DNA from: CAMNAO01 sp045605145
GTDB lineage: Bacteria; Bacillota; Clostridia; Oscillospirales; Oscillospiraceae
Assembly: GCA_045605145.1 (NCBI GenBank)
Contig: JAZUPH010000030.1
Span: 1 to 52,941, forward strand
Direction: 5' to 3'
DNA length: 52,941 bases
Under the pieces are notes generated by a model that did no database searches, was not told where the DNA came from, and saw nothing but the letters and a program-made list of their open reading frames with translations. Within the stretch, counting starts at the first letter, position 1. Each line of letters opens with the position of its first letter. Below, one piece after another: positions 32,645 through 39,959 of this stretch. Both the position numbers and the translations under genes were made by a program.

Positions 32645-32848
32645 ATGATAAAGTTAGATGTGATTAATCTTTTGCGGAAAAACGGCAAGACAAAGTACTG
32701 GCTGTACAAGCAGTTGGGCATGAGTTATCAGAATTTTAATAAGATGATAAATAACGAAACCAAGTCTATACGCTATGAGAACATTGAAACCCTGTGTCTG
32801 CTGTTGAATTGTACTCCCAATGAGCTGTTTGTAATGAGCGGCGACTGA
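32645..32848 (+). CDS. Small XRE/Cro-type DNA-binding regulator
   Basis: A 67-residue helix-turn-helix protein made of a single XRE-type domain: KYWLYKQLGMSYQNFNKMIN forms the helix-turn-helix and YENIETLCLLLNCTPNELF the closing helices, as in the HTH_26 group. The ATG at 32645 has AGAGG seven bases upstream and is preferred over an in-frame ATG 15 bases earlier. It has more AT than its neighbours. It probably binds the palindrome upstream and controls itself and the divergent Cys-rich gene. Confidence 0.85.
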   Translation: MIKLDVINLLRKNGKTKYWLYKQLGMSYQNFNKMINNETKSIRYENIETLCLLLNCTPNELFVMSGD

Positions 32849-32879
32849 TGCGAAAACCGAATATAAAACAAATAAGAAC

Positions 32880-32907
32880 CGCCCTGCAGCAATAATACTG
32901 CAGGGCG
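32880..32907. terminator. Hairpin between the XRE gene and ilvE
   Basis: CGCCCTGCAG (32880-32889) pairs with CTGCAGGGCG (32898-32907). T-containing flanks on both sides (GTGTTTG on plus, GGTTCTTATTTG on minus) suggest it terminates both convergent transcripts. Confidence 0.7.
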
Positions 32908-32923
32908 TGTTTGTTGTGTGAAC

Positions 32924-33988
32924 TTACTCTACGCTGACGATCCAGCCGTAGCTGTCCTCGATGCGGCCCCACTGGATGCCGGTGAGGGTGTCGTACAGGT
33001 GCTGGGTCACGGCGCCGATCTTGCCGCCGTTTACGGTGTACTTCACATCCTTGTAGCACAGCTCGCCGATAGGTGAGACGACTGCGGCGGTGCCGGTGCC
33101 CCAGGCCTCTTCCAGGGTGCCGTCGGCCATGGCCTGAGTCAGCTCCTCAAGGCTGAGAAGGCGCTCAGACACCTTGTAGCCCTCTTTGCGCAGGATCTCA
33201 AGGCAGGACTTGCGGGTGATGCCCGGCAGGATGGAGCCGGAGAGCATGGGGGTGACGATCTCATCGCCGATCTTGAACATGACGTTCATTGCGCCGACTT
33301 CTTCAATATACTTGCGCTCCACACCGTCAAGCCACAGTACCTGAGAGTAGCCCTTCTGGGCGGCGCGTTCACCTGCGCGGGTGGATGCACCGTAGTTGCC
33401 GCCGCACTTGGCGTAGCCGGTGCCGCCGCGGACGGCGCGGACATCCTCATCCTCGATCATGATCCTGACGGGGTTGATGCCCTCGGCATAGTAGCTGCCC
33501 ACGGGGGAGGCGATGATGATGAACAGGGCGTTATGCACCGCGTGCACACCCAGAGTCTCATCGTTGCCGATGATGAAGGGGCGCAGATACAGGGAAGTGT
33601 CCGGCTCGGAGGGGACCCAGTCCTTTTCCATATCCACAAAGGTGAGCAGAGCTTCATACGCGTCGTTCTCGTCCAGCTGGGGCAGGCACATACGCTCGGC
33701 AGAGATGTTGATGCGGCGGATGTTCTCCATGGGGCGGAACATCTGCACCTTGCCCTCGGCATTGCGGTAGGCCTTCAGCCCCTCAAAGATCTCGGCACCG
33801 TAGTGCAGAGAGGTGGATGCCGGGTGGAGGGGAAGTGGGCCGAAGGGTACGATGCGGGCATCGTGCCAGCCTTTGTCGGATGTGTAGTTCATAAGGAACA
33901 TATGGTCGGTGAAATACTTACCGAAGCCCAGAATGCTGCTGTCGGGCTTGACCTTGGGGCAGGTGGTTTTTGTGATCTTTATCTCCAT
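32924..33988 (-). CDS. ilvE: Branched-chain amino acid aminotransferase
   Basis: A 354-residue fold-type IV PLP enzyme that interconverts Leu, Ile and Val with their 2-oxo acids using glutamate. The PLP-lysine motif TGYAKCGGNYGAS, the EVGAMNVMF strand and the GxITRKSCLEI region are all in place, and the size matches group II BCATs. The ATG at 33988 follows GGGAGG. It is the last gene of the run that starts with the Val T-box and would convert 2-oxo acids made by the adjacent oxidoreductase into amino acids. Confidence 0.95.
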   Translation of the reverse strand: MEIKITKTTCPKVKPDSSILGFGKYFTDHMFLMNYTSDKGWHDARIVPFGPLPLHPASTSLHYGAEIFEGLKAYRNAEGKVQMFRPMENIRRINISAERMCLPQLDENDAYEALLTFVDMEKDWVPSEPDTSLYLRPFIIGNDETLGVHAVHNALFIIIASPVGSYYAEGINPVRIMIEDEDVRAVRGGTGYAKCGGNYGASTRAGERAAQKGYSQVLWLDGVERKYIEEVGAMNVMFKIGDEIVTPMLSGSILPGITRKSCLEILRKEGYKVSERLLSLEELTQAMADGTLEEAWGTGTAAVVSPIGELCYKDVKYTVNGGKIGAVTQHLYDTLTGIQWGRIEDSYGWIVSVE

Positions 33989-34001
33989 TTTAATGCCTCC
34001 C

Positions 34002-34541
34002 TTATGCTTCGTAGTCGGCGCCGATCTGCATTGCCTTGCGGTTAAGCTCCAGCATGTCAAGGCGCTTTGCGGAAACGACCTTCTTCAGGGTGTTCATTAT
34101 CCCCTCCTCGCCGAAGTCGTCCATGACCTTGAGGATCTTGCCCATGAGTATCATGTTGGACAGGCCGGGCATGCCGTTGTCACTGGCAAGCTGGGTGGCG
34201 GGGATGTAGAATACCTTCACATCATCCCGGGCGACCTTGCGCTCGATAAGGGTGGAGTCGGCGAAGATGTAGCCGCCGGGAGCCACGGTGGACTCATACT
34301 TGTCCAGAGAGGGCAGGTTCATCGCCACGAGGACGTCGGGATTGGATACGATGGGTGAGCCAACCGGCTCGTCGCTGATGATGACGGCGCAGCTTGCGGT
34401 GCCGCCGCGCATCTCCGGGCCGTAGGAGGGCAGCCAGCTGACCTGCTTGTCGGCGGTCAGACCCTTATAGGCCAGGAATTTGCCGGAGAACAGGATGCCC
34501 TGTCCGCCGAAACCGGAAAGCAAATACTGTGTAGTAGCCAT
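34002..34541 (-). CDS. 2-oxoacid:ferredoxin oxidoreductase gamma subunit
   Basis: A 179-residue gamma subunit. The nucleotide/CoA-side fold begins with LLSGFGGQGILFSGKFLA, then SWLPSYGPEMRGGTA and VLVAMNLPSLDKYE. Its ATG overlaps the beta-subunit stop (TAATG), so the two are translationally coupled. With the alpha, beta and delta genes beside it, it forms the four-subunit type found in 2-ketoisovalerate (VOR), 2-oxoglutarate (KOR) and related enzymes. Confidence 0.92.
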   Translation of the reverse strand: MATTQYLLSGFGGQGILFSGKFLAYKGLTADKQVSWLPSYGPEMRGGTASCAVIISDEPVGSPIVSNPDVLVAMNLPSLDKYESTVAPGGYIFADSTLIERKVARDDVKVFYIPATQLASDNGMPGLSNMILMGKILKVMDDFGEEGIMNTLKKVVSAKRLDMLELNRKAMQIGADYEA

Positions 34542-35296
34542 TACTTTTCCTCCTTTGCGGCAGAACGGTCTTTATATACGCCCAGAGGATAATAGGGGAT
34601 CATCTTGTCATCGATCCACTTCAGGGCGGCCTGAGGAGTCATACCCCAGTTGGTGGGGCAGGAAGAAATAACCTCAACCAGGGAGAAGCCCTTGCCGTCA
34701 ATCTGGTTCTGGAAAGCCTTTTTGATGGCCTTCTTGGCGTTGCGGATGTTCTTCACGTTGTTGACGGTGACGCGCTCCAGATACTCGGGGCCGTCCAGCT
34801 CGGACAGCATCTCGCACACGCGGATGGGGTAGCCGCAGTGCTTGGGGTCGCGTCCGTAGGGAGAGGTCTGGGTGACCTGACCGGGCAGGGAGGTGGGGGC
34901 CATCTGTCCGCCGGTCATGCCGTAGATGGCGTTGTTGATGAAAATGATGGTGATATTCTCGTTTCTGGCGGCGGCGTGGACGGTCTCCGCCATGCCGATG
35001 GAGGCCAGGTCGCCGTCACCCTGATAGGTGAAAACAATGTGCTCGGCGGGGTTGGCGCGCTTGACGCCGGTGGCCACGGCGGGTGCGCGGCCGTGAGCCG
35101 CCTCGATCATGTCGCAGTTGAAGTAGTTGTAGGCCATGACGGAGCAGCCGACCGGTGCGATGCCAATGGTTCTGCCCTCGATACCCAGCTCGTCAATACA
35201 CTCTGCCACAAGGCGGTGGATAATGCCGTGGGTGCAGCCGGGGCAATAATGCAGAGGCACATCTGCCAGTGCGTGGGGTTTATCAAATACTACCAT
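34541..35296 (-). CDS. 2-oxoacid:ferredoxin oxidoreductase beta subunit (TPP-binding)
   Basis: A 251-residue thiamine-diphosphate subunit. It has the CPGCTHG motif near the N-terminus, an APVGCSV segment and the TPP/Mg site GDGDLASIGM with the partner Asn in INNAIYGMTGGQ. There is no extra iron-sulfur domain, as expected when clusters reside in a separate delta subunit. The frame is open upstream, but the ATG at 35296 follows GGAGG. The reaction is oxidative decarboxylation of a 2-oxo acid to acyl-CoA, or its reverse. Confidence 0.93.
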   Translation of the reverse strand: MVVFDKPHALADVPLHYCPGCTHGIIHRLVAECIDELGIEGRTIGIAPVGCSVMAYNYFNCDMIEAAHGRAPAVATGVKRANPAEHIVFTYQGDGDLASIGMAETVHAAARNENITIIFINNAIYGMTGGQMAPTSLPGQVTQTSPYGRDPKHCGYPIRVCEMLSELDGPEYLERVTVNNVKNIRNAKKAIKKAFQNQIDGKGFSLVEVISSCPTNWGMTPQAALKWIDDKMIPYYPLGVYKDRSAAKEEK

Positions 35297-35310
35297 TACC
35301 GTGTACCTCC

Positions 35311-36363
35311 TTATTCTGCTGCCTTTTTGATGGCTTCCAGCACCTGCTCGGGGCTGGGAATCATGCCGCCGGCCCTGTTGCACAGGCTAACGGGAACCTT
35401 GCACTCTGTGGCCAGTCTCACATCCTCGATCATCTGGCCCATGGACAGCTCGACGCTGATGAAGGCCTTAGCCTTGTCCGCTGCCGCCTTGAAGGGTGCC
35501 TTGGGGAAGGGCCACAGGGTGATGGGGCGGATCATACCCACCTTGATGCCCATTTTGCGGGCCTCATTGATGGCGTTGCGGGAGACGCGGGCGGCAATGC
35601 CGAAGGCGGCGATGACGATCTCGGCGTCGTCCATCATGTACTCCTCGTACATGGTCTCGTTCTCCTCGATGAGCTTGTAGCGCTCATAGCGGTCGAAGTT
35701 AAACTGCTCCAGCTCTTCCGGGACGAGGGAGAGGGAGTTGATGATGTTGTGCTCACGGCTCAGCTTGGTGCCGGTGGTTGCCCAGGGCTTCTCGGGAGCG
35801 GGCTTCACATCCAGATCCAGGGAGACCGGCTCCATCATCTGGCCCATGGTGCCGTCGGCGAGGATCATGGAGGTCATGCGGTACTTGTCCGCAAGCTCAA
35901 AGCCCTTGACAGTCAGCTCCGCCATCTCCTGCACGGAGGCGGGAGCAAGCACGATCATGTGATAGTCGCCGTGTCCGCCGCCGCGGGTGGCCTGGAAATA
36001 GTCGGACTGGCTGGGCTGTATGCCGCCCAGGCCGGGGCCGCCGCGCTGAACATTGACCACCAGTGCCGGCAGGTCGGAGCCGGCCATGTAGGAAAGACCC
36101 TCAGCCTTCAGGGAGATTCCGGGGCTGGAGGAGGAGGTCATAACGCGGTAGCCGCAGGAGGCGACGCCGTAGACCATGTTGATTGCCGCGATCTCACTCT
36201 CGGCCTGCAGGAAGCAGCCGCCGATCTTGGGCATCTTCTTTGCCATGTAAGCGGCGATCTCGGTCTGGGGGGTGATGGGGTAGCCGAAATAGTGGCGGCA
36301 GCCGGCGATAATGGCCGCCTCGGCAATGGCCTCATTGCCCTTCATAAGTACTTTATCTGCCAT
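35311..36363 (-). CDS. 2-oxoacid:ferredoxin oxidoreductase alpha subunit
   Basis: A 350-residue alpha subunit. The pyrimidine-binding N-terminal domain contains CRHYFGYPITPQTEI and QAESEIAAINMVYGVASCG, followed by TSSSSPGISLKAEGLSY and QRGGPGLGGIQPSQSD. A C-terminal transketolase-like domain includes VGMIRPITLWPFP. The proteins most like this type are VorB/KorA. The substrate cannot be proved from sequence, but the neighbouring BCAT and acyl-CoA synthetases argue for branched-chain 2-oxo acids. Confidence 0.93.
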   Translation of the reverse strand: MADKVLMKGNEAIAEAAIIAGCRHYFGYPITPQTEIAAYMAKKMPKIGGCFLQAESEIAAINMVYGVASCGYRVMTSSSSPGISLKAEGLSYMAGSDLPALVVNVQRGGPGLGGIQPSQSDYFQATRGGGHGDYHMIVLAPASVQEMAELTVKGFELADKYRMTSMILADGTMGQMMEPVSLDLDVKPAPEKPWATTGTKLSREHNIINSLSLVPEELEQFNFDRYERYKLIEENETMYEEYMMDDAEIVIAAFGIAARVSRNAINEARKMGIKVGMIRPITLWPFPKAPFKAAADKAKAFISVELSMGQMIEDVRLATECKVPVSLCNRAGGMIPSPEQVLEAIKKAAE

Positions 36364-36373
36364 TTACTTCACC

Positions 36374-36580
36374 TTACCTTTCAACCTTAATGATGCAGTC
36401 GGGGCACATCATCGCGCAGGAAGCGCAGCCCACGCACTTTGATTCGTCGGTGAGCTCGGCGGGGTGGTGGCCCTTTTTGTTGATTTTGTCGGATGCCAGC
36501 TGCAGAAGGTGCAGGGGACAGGCATCCACGCACAGGCCGCAGCCCTTGCAGTTGTCAGTCTTGAATGTCAGTTTTGCCAT
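36374..36580 (-). CDS. 2-oxoacid:ferredoxin oxidoreductase delta subunit (2x[4Fe-4S])
   Basis: A 68-residue ferredoxin-like subunit with two cluster motifs, CKGCGLCVDACP and CVGCASCAMMCP, that pass electrons between the TPP subunit and ferredoxin. The second of two close ATG codons (36580) is chosen because it has proper spacing from GGGAG. It lies ten bases before the alpha gene in the operon. Confidence 0.92.
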   Translation of the reverse strand: MAKLTFKTDNCKGCGLCVDACPLHLLQLASDKINKKGHHPAELTDESKCVGCASCAMMCPDCIIKVER

Positions 36581-36620
36581 ATGCATTACTCCCTTTTTTC
36601 TTAAAGCTAAAGGATCAGTT

Positions 36621-37295
36621 TTACGAGCCCAAAAGGTTCTGCTGAAGCCTCAGTGCAAACAAATCAGGTATTTCGTCTTTCAGCCCGTCGTACAGGCCTT
36701 CCTTCACCGCGGTCATTACCACCGGCAGACCGGAAAGCTGTGCCACCTGCCGGGCGTAGTCCAGCGAATCGAGCACATCCTCCCGTGTTGTTTCCGGGCC
36801 AAGATTTGAGTTGTTCACAAGGCCCGTGAACTTCATGCCGCAGGCGGCCTGGATCTCCTCCATCACCTCGATGGTGGAGGCCGCGTCCGGCGTAAGCGGA
36901 CGGTAGCAATTTATCACCATGAGCAGCTCATAGTCGTTCTCTTCCATAATTGCGGGGGCGAGGCGGCCCAGTGCCAGGGCGCCCCGGTCGTCACCGCCGA
37001 TATCCACAATTACCTTCATGCTCCGGTCGTGTACGATGGCGTACATATCCGGCGGCATGGACGGAAGGTCAACGTTGCTGTTGGCGTATTCCGAACAGAT
37101 AAGCCGTATGCCCAGGCGCTTAAAGTCCGCGCTGCTGTCTTTTGTGCGGAAATAGGGGTTCACGATGTCAAGGTCGGCAACGGTCACATTATCGCATCCG
37201 TCCGCCAGGTCAAAGGCCATGTTTACCGCCACATTGGTCTTGCCGCTGCCATAATGCCCGCACAGTAGGGTCAGCCGCTTATACTCTCTTCTCAT
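36621..37295 (-). CDS. P-loop ATPase of the CobQ/MinD/ParA type
   Basis: A 224-residue SIMIBI-class nucleotide-binding protein. The P-loop CGHYGSGKTNVAVN near residue 11, the VADLDIVNPYFRT strand with its conserved Asp and VIVDIGGDDRG are visible. Proteins like this often lie next to 2-oxoacid oxidoreductase genes in clostridia; a maturation or cofactor-delivery role is possible but unproven. A GTG at 37307 overlapping the upstream stop is an alternative start, but GAGG sits correctly before the ATG at 37295. Confidence 0.82.
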   Translation of the reverse strand: MRREYKRLTLLCGHYGSGKTNVAVNMAFDLADGCDNVTVADLDIVNPYFRTKDSSADFKRLGIRLICSEYANSNVDLPSMPPDMYAIVHDRSMKVIVDIGGDDRGALALGRLAPAIMEENDYELLMVINCYRPLTPDAASTIEVMEEIQAACGMKFTGLVNNSNLGPETTREDVLDSLDYARQVAQLSGLPVVMTAVKEGLYDGLKDEIPDLFALRLQQNLLGS

Positions 37296-37303
37296 GGCGT
37301 ACC

Positions 37304-39592
37304 TCACAGCTTGTTGCGCTGGATCTTGCCGCTGACGGTCTTGGGAAGACTGTCGCAGAAGGCGATTATGCGCGGGTACTTATACGGAGCGGTCCGTTTC
37401 TTGACATAGTTCTGTATCTCTTTTTTCAGCTCGTCCGTTCCCTCGGTGCCCTTGACCAGCACGATGCTGGCCTTGACCACCTGACCACGAACCTCATCCG
37501 GGGCGGCGGACACGCCGCACTCGAGGACGTAGGGCAGCTCCATAATAACGCTTTCTATCTCGAAGGGGCCGATGCGGTAGCCGGAGGACTTGATAACATC
37601 GTCCACGCGGCCAACATACCAATAGAAGCCGTCCTCATCACGCCATGCAAGGTCGCCGGTATGGTAATAGCCGTCGTACCAGACCTCGTCCGTCTTTTCC
37701 TGATCCCGGTAGTAGCCGGTGAACAGGCCGCAGGGCGCGCCGTTTTTAACATTGACCACGATTTCGCCGCTTTCGCCGTCGGGGACGGGGTTGCCGTCGC
37801 GATCCAGCAGCTCAACATCATAGATGGGTGCGGGCTTGCCCATGGAGCCCAGCTTGTGGCTGGCGCCGACCATGTTGCCGATTATCATGGTGCTCTCCGA
37901 CTGGCCGAAGCCCTCGATTATCTGAAGGCCGGTGGCCTTTTCGAACTGCCTGTACACCTCGGGGTTGAGCGCCTCACCGGCGGTGGTCATGTGCTGTACG
38001 GATGAGAAATCGTACTTTGAAATATCCTGCTTTATCATCATGCGCAGCATGGTGGGCGGTGCGCAGAAGGTGGTGATGCGGTACTTTGCGAACATGGGCA
38101 GGATATCCGCCGCATCCTAGCGGTCAAAGTCGTAGTCGAAGGTGGCCGCCTCGCACAGCCACTGGCCGTAGAGCTTGCCCCACATGGACTTGGCCCAGCC
38201 GGTGTCTGAAATTGTAAGATGCAGGCCGTCGGGATCCACATTGTGCCAGTATCTGGCGGTGTGGAAATGACCCAGAGCGTATTTGTAATTATGGGCGGCC
38301 ATCTTGGGATAGCCGGAAGTGCCGGAGGTGAAGAACAGCAGCATCAGATCGTCGCCGCCGGGTGCATCCTCACTGCGGTTGTAGTGAGAGCTGTAGAGGG
38401 TGTACTCCTCATCAAAGCTGCGCCAGCCCTCACGGCTGCCGTTTACGATGAGCTTGTTCTTAAGCTCGGGGCAGGATTGGGCGGCGATCTCCACCTGACG
38501 GGCGGTGTCGCCGTCGGCGGTGCAGATAATGGTGCTCACGCCCGCGGCCTTGAAGCGGTACTCAAAGTCATGCTCCTGCAGCTGGTTGGTGGCGGGGATG
38601 GCGATGGCGCCCAGCTTGTTAAGACCCAGCATGGCGAACCAGAACTGGTAATGGCGCTTTAGCACCAGCATGACCCGGTCGCCCTTTTTGATGCCCAGGG
38701 ACTTGAAATAGTTGGCGCACTGGCAGGAGGCGCGCTTCATATCCTTGAAGGTGAAGCGGCGCTCGTCCTTGTCGCGGGAGATATGCAGCATGGCCAGTTT
38801 ATCCGGCTCCCGGTCGGCCAGGGCATCCACCAGATCGAAGGCGAAGTTAAAATTCTCGGTATTCTTAAAGGTGATGGAGGTGGGTGTGCCGTTCTCGTTC
38901 TCCACCACGTCAATAAACTTCCTGTAAATGCGGTCCTTGCTGTCTTTTTTGCCGGCGTCGGTGCCGCGTACGGTGGATACGGGCGTCAGCTCCGGGATCG
39001 GCTCACCGGTGGGGTTGAGGACGATGGCGTAAAAGACGCAGTCCTTGCCGTTTACGGCGATCATGCCGTGGGGCGTGTCACTGTCAAAGTAGATGCTGTC
39101 GCCGGGGCCCAGCACTTCCCTATGCTCGCCCACCTGGACCATCAGGTTGCCCTCGATAACAAGGTCGCACTCCTGTCCGGCGTGGGTAGTCAGCTCAATA
39201 TCCCTCTGGGCCGCCTGCTCATCATAGGAGCAGCGGACATAAAGCGGCTCTGCAATGCGGTTCTGGAAGGCGTAGGCAAGGTTGTAATAGGTCATGCCGT
39301 GTGCCTGGGACACCTTCTGTCCCGCGCCAAAGCGGGTCACAGTATAGGACTTGAGCTTGGGGCTGTAACCCTCGATGATGTCCGTCACGTTCACATTCAG
39401 CGCAAGGGCGCAGCGGTAGATGAAAGCGAAGTTCAGATCGCTGTTGCCGGTCTCGCACTGTATGTATTCCTCCGGAGAGACGCCGGTCTTTACCGCCATA
39501 TCCGCCGGGCTGAGCCCCTCAAGCTCGCGCAGCTCACGGATACGGGCCGCCATCTCTCTGATTTTGTAATCCAACGCTGTAATGGGTTCCAT
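37304..39592 (-). pseudogene. XRE-cupin-acyl-CoA synthetase with in-frame amber codon
   Basis: Homologue of the intact protein at 39960-42230. It has an XRE helix-turn-helix (about residues 8-65), a cupin (about 120-185, HAGQECDLVIEG and PHGMIAVNG) and an AMP-forming acyl-CoA synthetase (from about 230; FFTSGTSGYPK, HTGDLAWRDEDGF, SGKIQRNKL). Codon 492 is TAG (38117-38119) where the paralogue has Phe; reading continues in frame on both sides. The truncated 491-residue product keeps the DNA-binding and cupin domains but loses the second half of the ligase. The ATG at 39592 follows GGAG. It is first after the Val T-box. A sequencing error or suppression is possible. Confidence 0.75.
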
Positions 39593-39609
39593 AAACACTC
39601 CGTTCCGGG

Positions 39610-39890
39610 ACGAAAAAACACCCGCCCCAAAGTTAATGCTTTGAGACGAGTGCGAAAATCGTACACCCGCGGTACCACTCAAATTGCGGCATAAATGCCG
39701 CCACTCTCAGGATCATATAATCCCTATGCCTTTACGCAGCAGTCACGGAGGGGTTCTACTTGCGCTTACGCTTTCTTCCCCCCGGCTCGGAAGCTACAAA
39801 CATCAGGTCCATACCGACAGCTTACACCGACCGCTGTCTCTCTGAAGGACGGAATCCTGACGCCCTCTTCGTCAATGCCTTTGAAAATTT
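39610..39890 (-). promoter_or_regulatory. T-box leader, Val specifier (GUA)
   Basis: The minus strand carries GAGTGGTACCGCGGGT (complement at 39665-39680) and a terminator whose arms are 39619-39632 and 39639-39652, followed by six T. Stem I has GACGAAGA at its 5' side, a GGTGTAA loop and ends in CCGAGC. The codon six bases before GAGC is GTA (39795-39797), giving valine. It would switch on the synthetase, P-loop ATPase, oxidoreductase and aminotransferase genes when tRNA-Val is uncharged. Confidence 0.88.
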
Positions 39891-39896
39891 GATGCG

Positions 39897-39926
39897 ATTA
39901 TAACACAACTGTGATTGGGCTGTCAA
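39897..39926 (-). promoter_or_regulatory. Promoter of the Val T-box unit
   Basis: On the minus strand: TTGACA (39921-39926), 18 bases and TATAAT (39897-39902). It lies directly after the end of the upstream synthetase gene. Confidence 0.85.
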
Positions 39927-39959
39927 CACTATTTCACTTTAAACCGTCAGCGAACGGGC

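Noticed and set aside
38117..38119. Pyrrolysine codon
   Set aside because: The paralogue has Phe at this site, the family does not use pyrrolysine, and no pyl or methylamine methyltransferase gene is in the window. A nonsense mutation or error is simpler.
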